Below, piece after piece: positions 1-7,477 of a stretch of DNA of 64,000 bases. The notes beneath the pieces were generated by a model. It was not told the DNA's origin, made no database searches, and saw nothing but the letters and a program-made list of their open reading frames with translations. This DNA is from Oceanipulchritudo coccoides. Lineage in GTDB: Bacteria > Verrucomicrobiota > Verrucomicrobiia > Opitutales > Oceanipulchritudinaceae. Numbering within the stretch: the stretch's first letter is position 1; each line of letters begins with the position of its first letter. The DNA lies in contig NZ_JAAGNX010000001.1 in the NCBI RefSeq assembly GCF_010500615.1, positions 945,531 to 1,009,530 of the forward strand, given 5' to 3'. The translations under genes and the position numbers were made by a program.

Positions 1-1275
1 AAGGAAATTCGGATTCGGAGCTCCATTGGGAAGCACTTCGTTGGGATCGATTCTGAGTTGGCCTCCCGGGAAGGCCTGCACCGTGCGGTGCTTTGTCCAG
101 TTCCGGTTGTAGGCCAGCTCAATGTTCAGGTTTGGAAGGATTTGATGCTGGAGGTTCACCATGAAATCCTGCCACTCAAGGTCACGCTTGAGCCCGTCGC
201 CCATCAACTGGAGACCTTCGACATCGTAGATGGCGTTGTCCTCCGTGTAGGACTTTATACGGGTCTCATTGATATCGGGATGTCCGGGGATTTCATTTGC
301 CTCCCCGCGGGCCATACCCCGCCAGGTGGTTGCCTCAATTTCCGGTTGGCCCTGGACGTGGACGGTCAGCTTCCCGTCACGATCGAGGCCGGTGCCCGGA
401 CTGGCGTCAAGGGGATCGCCCACGTTGGCATATGTCGGCCTTCCCGCCTCAATCCATGGAGTGACCCAGTCATAGCTTACCCAACCGTAGCGGAAAATGC
501 GTTTCTCGTTCCCCTTTTCAAGGAAAAGGGTCGCGCTGGTCTTTCGGCTCGGACGCCAGGTGAGGGTTCCGAATACACCTTTTCTCAGCAGGCCCGCCGG
601 CTCGAGAAATTCCTTTTTATCGAAATACAACGCCCCCGTACGGAAGGCCAACTTGTCCTCGATGACTTCACGGCTCACATCCAGTGTGCTTCGGAAACTT
701 TCCTCCGAATCCGTCTGTACCTGGAGTTCAACTGTGTCTTTCCCGAAGCGCGCCTTCTTTCTCTCGAGGCTCAGCACGCCGCCAGGAGAGCCAATACCAT
801 ACAGCACGGCATTGGGGCCCTTGGCAATGGTCAGGCGTGTGAAGCTGTAAAAGTCCAACGGCTGCACGCCCAGTTCAAAGAAATCCGCAAGGACGGAGGT
901 GCTCAGGAAGCCACGCGAATTATAGGGATTGGAAAACCAGATCTGGTTCTGCACGGCATCCTGGTCGCCGCTCTTGTCCCAAGTCGTCACATTGCCGGAT
1001 AAATCCAGCGCGTCGGTGGCGTCATTCGCACCAATGTCCTCGAGGAGCTCGCTCGTGAGGACATCCAGCGAAGCACCCACTTCGCCCAGGTTCGAGCGGA
1101 TGCGTGTGCCCGAAAGGGTCTCTGTCGCCACGTAGCCGACTTCTGAGTCCGCGCTGACAACAAAAGGGCTGAGTTCAACAACTTCCTCCTCCTTCTGTTC
1201 AGTTTCCTGGGCCAGGAGGCCGCTGGCAGGAAGGGAAAGGATCAATAATAATGGGGTGATTCTTTGGGGATTCAT
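1..1275 (-). CDS. TonB-dependent receptor, N-terminal part (runs off the window)
   Basis: Outer-membrane receptor that would import oligosaccharides using TonB energy; 425 residues are visible and the C-terminal barrel lies outside the window. The start ATG is at 1275 (an in-frame ATG at 1287 is an alternative). A signal peptide ending near LLAQE is followed by VVELSPFVVS, the motif typical of verrucomicrobial receptors, then a plug domain (GTRIRSNLGEVGASLDVL, the conserved RGF of SRGFLSTSV in the form NSRGF, and KGPNAVLYGIGSPGGV). The frame stays open to base 1. It lies about 100 bp downstream of a GH110 gene on the same strand, so it may end that transcription unit. No SusD-like gene is next to it on the visible side. 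Family assignment is firm; substrate is unknown. Confidence 0.9.
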   Translation of the reverse strand, partial: MNPQRITPLLLILSLPASGLLAQETEQKEEEVVELSPFVVSADSEVGYVATETLSGTRIRSNLGEVGASLDVLTSELLEDIGANDATDALDLSGNVTTWDKSGDQDAVQNQIWFSNPYNSRGFLSTSVLADFFELGVQPLDFYSFTRLTIAKGPNAVLYGIGSPGGVLSLERKKARFGKDTVELQVQTDSEESFRSTLDVSREVIEDKLAFRTGALYFDKKEFLEPAGLLRKGVFGTLTWRPSRKTSATLFLEKGNEKRIFRYGWVSYDWVTPWIEAGRPTYANVGDPLDASPGTGLDRDGKLTVHVQGQPEIEATTWRGMARGEANEIPGHPDINETRIKSYTEDNAIYDVEGLQLMGDGLKRDLEWQDFMVNLQHQILPNLNIELAYNRNWTKHRTVQAFPGGQLRIDPNEVLPNGAPNPNFL

Positions 1276-1379
1276 AATGGAATTCATTGGGTAGTTATGG
1301 AAACTATACGAGATCCTTCCCGCCTGCACAGGTCGGAGCAATCAGGATCAATGATACGTAACACCAGGCGACTGCGTGG

Positions 1380-3203
1380 TCAGGGGTGCTGAGGGAACCC
1401 GTCGTTATCGATCAAGGTGAGGGTAGCAGCCGAAGTCTCGTCAGTGGATAGGGTGTGCGTGTTTTCGCCCTCGTAGGTATTGCTCTCGATCCGCGCATTG
1501 CGGCAGAAGGTGAGCTCAATCATCGGGGAACCGGGATGAAGGACTGGCGCCTCATTGGTCTGCATGATGGTATTCTGAAGAATTTCCAAGCCCTCCACGC
1601 GCTCTGCCCAGACGATGCGGTTACCGAAGGTATGGACCTGGTTACCGACAAAGCGAATATTCCGGTCATAGGTGGAGGAGGCATCAAACTGCCGGCCCAA
1701 TCTCGGGGTGACCCTGAGGACGGCATGTTCCATGCCGCTGTATGCGCAGTATTCAAAGCGGTTGTTCTGAATGAGCACGTCCTCGACGCTTCCTGATTCA
1801 AACCAGAACCATGATTCTCCCCGGAGGAAGATCGTCGACATCATGGAAGAAAAGGTGTTGTCCTCGATAAGGACCGGTAGTGGTGTTTTCAGGACAACAC
1901 TTCGAGCACGGTGATCCTTGATGGTGCAACCCCGCATGGTGAAGGAAGGATTCCATGTCTTGTTCTCGAGCAGGTCCCCGTCCTTCAGGGATTTCCCAAG
2001 GGGTTCCTCAAAGGTGATTACCGAATACGTTTCATTAAGTTGTCTGAAGCGGTTAACGGTCTTAAGCTGGCCGCGGGATGGATCGGGCGCATGGATCAGC
2101 CAGACTTGGTCCCCGGGATCGGCAAAGTGGAAGCCTGCCTGCTGGAAGTGCATCAGCTTTACCCGCACCGAGTGGTCATCGAGGACTTCATCCACGACCA
2201 CGTATGCCCCGTGGACATTCGTGCCATCGTCCAGCATGTGCTGGAAGCGGCTGTTCTCGATAAGGACCTCTCCCTTGCAGTTGCAGAAGTGGGTCGCGTC
2301 GGCGAGGAGAGAAACCATTCGGTTGGAATCGGGCCGGACAAAGGCGCCACAGTCAGACAGGGTGACCGTGTCGCAGCGTTCAAAAAGGAATCCCATTCCC
2401 GGAGCATGGTGGAGGGTCACATCCTTGATCAGGATATTGCTTGAACGAACTCCGTAAATCGCGGGGGCATAGCGGTTCTCGCCCATCTTTCCCTTTGAAA
2501 CGATCACGTTTCCTTCGTCGGGGTAGTGCCTTGAACGCGCATGTATTCTCAGCTGCCCATCAGGGTGCTGCTCTACCCGGGGAGAGTCGAGGTGCATGTC
2601 CCATGCACCGTGAGCGACGCGCCGGTGAGCCGGGTCAAAGGCAAGGGTTTCGCCCATGTGCGAATAGGAGAAGCCTTCAATATCGGGAAAAAGCAGTCTC
2701 TCCCTGCGGACCGACCATGAAAAGCCTTCCTTGAAAGGCTCCACGTCGATCCATCCTGCATCGGAATTGACCTGCTTGACGGTGGCCTGGAAATAGAGGG
2801 GGACGTCCCAGTCGATGGTCAAACCGGACACTTCAACCCGCTTGCATCCTTTGAAAAGAAAGGGCAGGACGCGCCCTTGGAAGATAAACTCAGCCCCGTT
2901 GCCTTCAATCTTAACGGATTCAAAGCGATCCATTGGAAAGATGACACGCTTCAGTCCGTTATCATGGTTTGTGATGGCCAGGTATTGCTCGGAGGCCTTG
3001 TCCCTGCCGAATTCGTATCGACCCGGTTCAAAGATGAGAACGACGTGGCTTGCCTCAACCGCCTCAAGTGCTTCACGCACAACCTCGGTAGCATCTTCAT
3101 CACCCGGGCTGAATGAAAGGGTAGCCACCTCACCGGCAAAAGAGCCGGTGAGGCAGGTCATGGAAAAGCTCCAAAGACAAAGGAGTTTTTTTGGCGTTTT
3201 CAG
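1380..3203 (-). CDS. GH110-type alpha-1,3-galactosidase (right-handed beta-helix), probable CTG start
   Basis: Predicted exo-acting alpha-1,3-galactosidase, secreted. The fold is a pectin-lyase-like beta-helix with many short 'N..F' coils. It carries the GH110-like signature DATHF (D302) followed 23 residues later by a DD pair (D325/D326, in DDGTNVHG); from memory this spacing fits the proposed catalytic aspartates of characterised GH110 enzymes. The first ATG (3161) falls inside a hydrophobic leader. Reading upstream, CTG at 3203 gives MKTPKKLLCLWSFSMTCLTG, a normal signal peptide, so I place the start there, 14 bp after the EF-hand stop codon. About 600 aa, as usual for the family. It is a paralogue of the gene at 3661-5454 and shares its operon. 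Confidence 0.82.
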   Translation of the reverse strand: MKTPKKLLCLWSFSMTCLTGSFAGEVATLSFSPGDEDATEVVREALEAVEASHVVLIFEPGRYEFGRDKASEQYLAITNHDNGLKRVIFPMDRFESVKIEGNGAEFIFQGRVLPFLFKGCKRVEVSGLTIDWDVPLYFQATVKQVNSDAGWIDVEPFKEGFSWSVRRERLLFPDIEGFSYSHMGETLAFDPAHRRVAHGAWDMHLDSPRVEQHPDGQLRIHARSRHYPDEGNVIVSKGKMGENRYAPAIYGVRSSNILIKDVTLHHAPGMGFLFERCDTVTLSDCGAFVRPDSNRMVSLLADATHFCNCKGEVLIENSRFQHMLDDGTNVHGAYVVVDEVLDDHSVRVKLMHFQQAGFHFADPGDQVWLIHAPDPSRGQLKTVNRFRQLNETYSVITFEEPLGKSLKDGDLLENKTWNPSFTMRGCTIKDHRARSVVLKTPLPVLIEDNTFSSMMSTIFLRGESWFWFESGSVEDVLIQNNRFEYCAYSGMEHAVLRVTPRLGRQFDASSTYDRNIRFVGNQVHTFGNRIVWAERVEGLEILQNTIMQTNEAPVLHPGSPMIELTFCRNARIESNTYEGENTHTLSTDETSAATLTLIDNDGFPQHP

Positions 3204-3217
3204 AATATCCCGGTCCC

Positions 3218-3643
3218 TTACTTGATGGGTTTGGCCAGTTCCTTGTAGGACAGGGAACCGTCGCCATTCAGGTCCTTCTTTTCGAAGACACCCTTTATCC
3301 AGCCATCCTTGGCCGTGCGGCCATTGCGCTCTGCGCGTTTCTTGTGCATGGCGGCAAATTCCTCATAGGAAATGGACTTGTCCTGGTCGAGGTCTACCGG
3401 ATGGGCCCCGAATTCCTTGTAGCTGAGGACACCGTCCCCGTCGCTATCCTTGTCTTCAAAAAGCCATTTGATCTGCTGCTCTTTGTATTCCCTTCCGTTC
3501 TCGGCGGCCCGCGCCTTATGCAGAATTTCAAACTCGTCCCAGCTGATGCTCTTGTCCCGGTTGAGGTCATTCTTGTTTGCCGACAGGGATGCAGTGGCAA
3601 GGGTGAGTGTAAGGAGGGCAATGATGGTGCGTTTTGCTTTCAT
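3218..3643 (-). CDS. Secreted four-EF-hand protein
   Basis: Small (141 aa) protein with a signal peptide ending near ASLSA, then four EF-hand-type loops: DLNRDKSISWDEF, DSDGDGVLSYKEF, DLDQDKSISYEEF and DLNGDGSLSYKEL. Loops 2 and 4 are canonical calcium ligand sets (D-x-D/N-x-D-G); loops 1 and 3 have K at position 6 in place of G. Likely a periplasmic calcium-binding protein. It sits between two GH110 genes on the same strand with gaps of 17 and 14 bp, so it is almost certainly co-transcribed and may serve the galactosidases or calcium-bridged polysaccharide. The EF-hand assignment is firm; the role is inferred from position only. Confidence 0.85.
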   Translation of the reverse strand: MKAKRTIIALLTLTLATASLSANKNDLNRDKSISWDEFEILHKARAAENGREYKEQQIKWLFEDKDSDGDGVLSYKEFGAHPVDLDQDKSISYEEFAAMHKKRAERNGRTAKDGWIKGVFEKKDLNGDGSLSYKELAKPIK

Positions 3644-3660
3644 AATTTTTTTGTGATGGG

Positions 3661-5454
3661 TTAATATGGGTTTTTTGTATCAATAGAGACGTTGTCACTG
3701 TATGTCACGTTGAAGGCGTCGAATTTGCGCGGGGTCGGTGAATAAGCGTCCGTCTTTTCCACGGTGTTGTTTTTCCATGTCAGGCCGTCCACGCAGTAAA
3801 CATTGAGAAGGGGCGTATCATCAAAAACGCGGAAGGTATTGTCCTCGATGCGGATGTTCCGGTTGTACCGGCTCTCCTCCTTGCGCTCATGGATGCCGGC
3901 CTTGACGTCGATGATAGCCTTGCCCCAAACGCCGAAGAGGCAGTTCTCAAAAATGTTGTTGCGGATCACGCAATCCGTCACACCGCCCTGTTCAAACCAG
4001 AAGAAGGCATCTCCCTCGAAAAGGATGGCTGCGCCCGGGGTATGAAAGGTATTGTTTTCCACGACAGTTTTTCCCCGGCAGTTAAGCAGCATGCCGCGGG
4101 CCCGGTTGTTCCGGATGATATTGTTCGCAATGGTGACTTCAGGATAATCCCGGATAGTCGCGATGGCATCCCCCGGTACGAGCTCCGCCGGGGCCTCTTC
4201 TTCAAGGGTGACCTGCATGTACTCCTTGTTGATCCGGTTGAATTCCTTGACGATACCGCGCCCGTAGGAGATGAGGCTCTTCCCTGTCACGAACTCCACC
4301 TCAGTCCCCGGGCGAAGCAAGTCGAACCCGTGCTGCTGGCGGTGTTTCAATTGGATGAGGATTTGGTTCGGGGCGGTTTTCCTTGTGACTTGAGCGTAGA
4401 TGCCATGGATGTTTGTCGCGTCATCCTTCTGGTTCTCAAACAGGTTGTTGGTCAGCTTGATGTAGCCGGTGCAGTTCACAAAGTGGGTCGCATCGGCCGT
4501 CGTGCTGAGCATGCGCCCGTTCGACGGAGTGACTTTGCAGTTGTTGATCGAAATATTGTGGGTGAGCTGCCCCAGGATGCCCATTCCACCTGCATGGTGG
4601 ATTGTCACCGACTCGAATGTGATGTCCGAGCTGCGGGTCAGGACAAATCCCGGATGTTTCCGGTGGTTGGGTCCGAAAACGAGTGTGTTTCCCGGCGTTC
4701 CAACAAGATTGGGAATTCGCAGGAGGACCTTGCGGCCATCCAGTTTCTTCACCGGGTAGGATGCAGTCGTCTTGAAATAGTAATCCCGCGCCATATAGGC
4801 GGTCTCACGTTTTTCGGTGTCAAACTCCAGCATGTGGCCACTACCGTAAACCGTTCCCTTGCTCACCGTTGTGAGCGGTCCCGTTTCTTTCTCGCCGGAG
4901 GTAAAGGTCAGGAGCCCGTTGCGGACTTCATACGGGAACTGCTGGGGGATCTCAACTTCCATTCCATCCTCATCCCATCCAATGATGATGGCCTCGCTGT
5001 GGAAGGGGCGGTCAAAGTCCACCGAGAAGTTTGTGAGGGTGATGTTTGAGGAGTCCTCGACGAGGAAGGGGCTGATAAAGCCATGGAACACAAATTCAGA
5101 GCCCTGTCCGTCAATCTTCAGGTTCTCAAAGCCGACCAGCGGAAAGACGACCCGCTTCAGGCCCTCGTCGTTGTTACTGATGTACAGGTAAATCTCCTCG
5201 GCAAGATCCGGATGGAAATCGTATCGGCCTTCAGGGAAAAGCAATGTCGTGGCACCCGATTCCCGGCATTTTTCGAGAGCTTTCCTCAGGGCAGGGGTGC
5301 AATCCCCGCCGTCGGGAAGGACATCGTAGTCCGCCACGTTCAGGATATCCGCCTTGCTTTCGCTTTCGGCTTTCAGGGATGCCGGAATGGCCATCGCGGC
5401 ACAAATGGATCCAATAAGGACTTTGCTCAGGGTTTTCAGTGCCGGCCTGTTCAT
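3661..5454 (-). CDS. GH110-type alpha-1,3-galactosidase (right-handed beta-helix)
   Basis: Predicted secreted exo-alpha-1,3-galactosidase of 597 aa. A signal peptide (about residues 1-29, ending SLKA) is followed by the GH110 N-terminal pattern FPEGRYDF...YISNNDEGLKRV and then beta-helix coils. DATHF begins at D321 and the DDATNIHG pair is D344/D345, matching the aspartate spacing I recall for characterised GH110 enzymes. The DNA context is the first gene of an operon running to the EF-hand gene, a second GH110 and perhaps the TonB receptor. GH110 enzymes act on blood-group B-type and carrageenan-type terminal alpha-1,3-galactose; which substrate applies here cannot be read from sequence. Confidence 0.87.
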   Translation of the reverse strand: MNRPALKTLSKVLIGSICAAMAIPASLKAESESKADILNVADYDVLPDGGDCTPALRKALEKCRESGATTLLFPEGRYDFHPDLAEEIYLYISNNDEGLKRVVFPLVGFENLKIDGQGSEFVFHGFISPFLVEDSSNITLTNFSVDFDRPFHSEAIIIGWDEDGMEVEIPQQFPYEVRNGLLTFTSGEKETGPLTTVSKGTVYGSGHMLEFDTEKRETAYMARDYYFKTTASYPVKKLDGRKVLLRIPNLVGTPGNTLVFGPNHRKHPGFVLTRSSDITFESVTIHHAGGMGILGQLTHNISINNCKVTPSNGRMLSTTADATHFVNCTGYIKLTNNLFENQKDDATNIHGIYAQVTRKTAPNQILIQLKHRQQHGFDLLRPGTEVEFVTGKSLISYGRGIVKEFNRINKEYMQVTLEEEAPAELVPGDAIATIRDYPEVTIANNIIRNNRARGMLLNCRGKTVVENNTFHTPGAAILFEGDAFFWFEQGGVTDCVIRNNIFENCLFGVWGKAIIDVKAGIHERKEESRYNRNIRIEDNTFRVFDDTPLLNVYCVDGLTWKNNTVEKTDAYSPTPRKFDAFNVTYSDNVSIDTKNPY

Positions 5455-5659
5455 GCTTCGTCCGTCTTCGTTTTTATTCCAAGGTCACATAGAATGGCGC
5501 TGGGGTATATTGTCATATCTGGTAAAAGAACAAAATCCAACTGCTTTGACAGTCCCCCTCTGTGCAACTCTTCTGATACGTAACATGGGGCAAGTTGAGG
5601 GGGCGTGCTCACTGGACCCTGATTGCAAATCCGGTTGGACGGTGCTAACAGTTGTAGGT

Positions 5660-6442
5660 ATGTCCTCTGATTCCTCACATGCCTCAGTGCCCAAAGCACC
5701 GGACCTTGCCGGACGTGTTGCCCTGACGCGCAGGCCCGAGAACCGTTCACCGGTGATGTTCCAGCAATGGGCCAATCTTCTTTTCCTGCACTGGGCGGTA
5801 TCTCCGGAGACAATCCAGGCCACTCTCCCACCAGGACTGTATGTGGACACGTACGACAACAAGGCATGGCTCGGGGTAGTGCCTTTCTTCATGAAGGGGT
5901 TGAGGCCCCGTTTCTGTCCGGCGGTTCCCGGGCTATCCAACTTCCTTGAGCTCAACTTAAGAACCTACGTGCATGACCGGCACGGGCGGCCGGGGGTCTG
6001 GTTCTATTCGCTGGATGCCAACCAGGCCATAGCGGTCAAGATTGCCCAGACGGTGTTTTCGTTGCCCTATGTGTATGCGGAAATGTCGGCGCAGACGCGA
6101 CCCGGCAAACCGATCGAGCTCCACTCCACCCGGAGAGGTCAGCCCCAGCAAAGCTTTGCTTACGCTGCGGGGGATTCCATCGGCCACGCGGATCCGGGTT
6201 CACTGGAACACTTTCTCGTCGAGCGCTACCTGTTGTTTTCCTATCGGAAAAAAAGCCAGTCGCTTTTCATGGGTCGTGTGCATCATGCACCTTATCCACT
6301 TTTTAAGGCGGAAGTCTCCGCCTTCAGTCGCGACCTGTTCCGACTGAACGGCTTTGCCGACCCGGGACGCCCCTTCGATCATGCGCTCATGGCCCCATCC
6401 GTGAATGTCACTGTCTACGGACTGGAGCAGGTGCCCTGCTAA
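5660..6442 (+). CDS. DUF2071 (YqjF-like) family protein
   Basis: A 260-aa soluble protein of the DUF2071/YqjF family, which has an acetoacetate-decarboxylase-like barrel; no reaction is established for the family. Supporting features are the N-terminal block FQQWANLLFLHWAVSPETIQ, LPPGLYVDTYDNKAWLGVVPF, the NLRTYVHDRHGRPGVWFYSLDA segment region, and a C-terminal SVNVTVYGLE. No signal peptide, so probably cytoplasmic. The reading frame is open far upstream, but ATG 5660 is chosen because family similarity begins just after it and the upstream codons overlap the GH110 start region. It looks unrelated to polysaccharide degradation and may be a flanking housekeeping gene. Confidence 0.75.
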   Translation: MSSDSSHASVPKAPDLAGRVALTRRPENRSPVMFQQWANLLFLHWAVSPETIQATLPPGLYVDTYDNKAWLGVVPFFMKGLRPRFCPAVPGLSNFLELNLRTYVHDRHGRPGVWFYSLDANQAIAVKIAQTVFSLPYVYAEMSAQTRPGKPIELHSTRRGQPQQSFAYAAGDSIGHADPGSLEHFLVERYLLFSYRKKSQSLFMGRVHHAPYPLFKAEVSAFSRDLFRLNGFADPGRPFDHALMAPSVNVTVYGLEQVPC

Positions 6443-6558
6443 TGCGGTTGACAAGGTTTTCTAATATACTGAGCATTTTTGAGCGCCATCTGGCGGGCAG
6501 ACCCAATTCCTCCGCCGATCTGTGTGCTCATCAAATAACCTTCAATCCAGGAATATCC

Positions 6559-7050
6559 ATGAAGACATCGTCCCTGTTCTCAAAATCCATTGCCGCTATT
6601 TCACTGCTGGCCCTTTTCACTGCTCCGGCCGTTCTCTCCGCGAAGGCGTATGAGGCCGGTGGCAGCGCGACTTACATCGTCACGGACTCGGAGTCCACGA
6701 CCCATCCTGACGGCACCGTGACCGTTATCCAAACCAGCAAGTCGGTGGTCGTCTGTGATGACGAAACAGTTCCCTTCCACCTTGGCTCCCAGACAGCCGT
6801 TGGCACCCTTGTGATGGATGCAGACGGCAATTTGCTCACAACTGCAGGCTATCTGCATACCGTTGATCCAGACGGCGACGTCATGTACATCTGGTGGCGA
6901 GGCATTGAAGGTGGCTCCGAATGGGGGTTTATGAGCGGTTCCGGCAAGTACGAAGGCATGGAAGGCGGGGGCACCAGCAAACTCATTTCCATGCAACCCG
7001 ACGGCAGCCAGGTCATTCGCTGGCACGGCAAATGGACCATGAAGGACTAG
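6559..7050 (+). CDS. Small secreted protein of unknown function, possibly a barrel-type lipocalin/allene-oxide-cyclase-like fold
   Basis: A 163-aa protein with a clear signal peptide (MKTSSLFSKSIAAISLLALF to about LSAKA). The mature part is rich in beta-strand and glycine: DADGNLLTTAGYLHTVDPDG, YIWWRG and GSGKYEGMEGGGT. The glycine-rich 'G.G.YEG..G' pattern resembles small eight-stranded barrels such as allene-oxide-cyclase-like proteins, but I cannot assign it firmly. ATG 6559 is preferred over an in-frame ATG at 6442 because it directly precedes the signal peptide and has AGGAA eight bases upstream. A strong terminator follows at 7082-7114, so it is probably the end of a transcription unit. 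Confidence 0.65.
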   Translation: MKTSSLFSKSIAAISLLALFTAPAVLSAKAYEAGGSATYIVTDSESTTHPDGTVTVIQTSKSVVVCDDETVPFHLGSQTAVGTLVMDADGNLLTTAGYLHTVDPDGDVMYIWWRGIEGGSEWGFMSGSGKYEGMEGGGTSKLISMQPDGSQVIRWHGKWTMKD

Positions 7051-7081
7051 GTTGCGAATCGGAAATATATCCCATTTTAGG

Positions 7082-7114
7082 AGGGACCCTCCAACTGCTA
7101 AGGGGAGGGTCCCT
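7082..7114 (+). terminator. Hairpin terminator after the small secreted protein gene
   Basis: A perfect 11-bp inverted repeat AGGGACCCTCC / GGAGGGTCCCT with an 11-base loop, starting 32 bp after the stop codon at 7050. The tail is TTGAATTATAA and not a pure T run, so it is an imperfect intrinsic terminator. Confidence 0.65.
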
Positions 7115-7142
7115 TGAATTATAATCAGCAGAAAATCAGCAT

Positions 7143-7289
7143 ATGAGCACACTCACAGGAAAAGTCGCCTTGGTAACTGGCGGGACATCGGGCATTGGCC
7201 GGGCGACGGCGGAGCTGTTGGCGAAGAATGGGGCGACGGTGGTGATCACCGGGCGCCGCGAGGCCGTGGGCGGTTTCCTGAAAACTTGA
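7143..7289 (+). pseudogene. Truncated short-chain dehydrogenase (N-terminal remnant, 48 codons)
   Basis: ATG 7143 opens a 48-codon frame whose first 40 residues are the start of a classical short-chain dehydrogenase: [20 protein letters not shown], including the complete cofactor motif TGGTSGIG (TGxxxGIG), then [15 protein letters not shown]. After residue 40 the sequence becomes unrelated and stops at 7287-7289. A functional SDR is about 250 aa and needs the downstream YxxxK catalytic motif, which is not found in the following 190 bp before the next gene. I read this as a gene remnant left by a deletion. Confidence 0.75.
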
Positions 7290-7410
7290 ATCAGCTCCTG
7301 TTGCAGTTGTATTTTGTAGCGTTAAAATGGCTACAAAATTGAATTGTATTTCAAATTGCCTTTCTTGCTTGAGCCCGGTTGTTTAAAGGCGGATGGCTTT
7401 TCGTTTAGCC

Positions 7411-7446
7411 TTGTCGAAACGGCGCATTTATGCATAAACGTTTAAT
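7411..7446 (+). promoter_or_regulatory. Candidate promoter with LacI-type operator (TAAACGTTTA)
   Basis: The palindrome TAAACGTTTA occupies 7435-7444, 33 bp upstream of the PQQ-propeller start. A -35-like TTGTCG (7411-7416) followed by 17 bp and ATAAAC (7434-7439) would put the -10 box inside the palindrome, the same arrangement as at 49013-49045. It belongs to a set of eight AAACGTTT sites in this window. Confidence 0.6.
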
Positions 7447-7477
7447 CTATAACGAGTGAACCCCGTATGCCCTGCTC

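Noticed and set aside
58-1002. A 314-codon plus-strand open frame
   Set aside because: It lies antisense to the TonB receptor, whose plug motifs are clear on the minus strand; no recognisable protein features.
1276-1379. Gap before the first TonB receptor, examined for an AAACGTTT site
   Set aside because: No match; this receptor is probably not in the local regulon.
3889-5049. A 386-codon plus-strand open frame
   Set aside because: Antisense to a GH110 gene with intact catalytic motifs; no signal peptide or domain.
5354-5659. In-frame N-terminal extension of the DUF2071 gene
   Set aside because: It overlaps the GH110 5' end and contains no family similarity.
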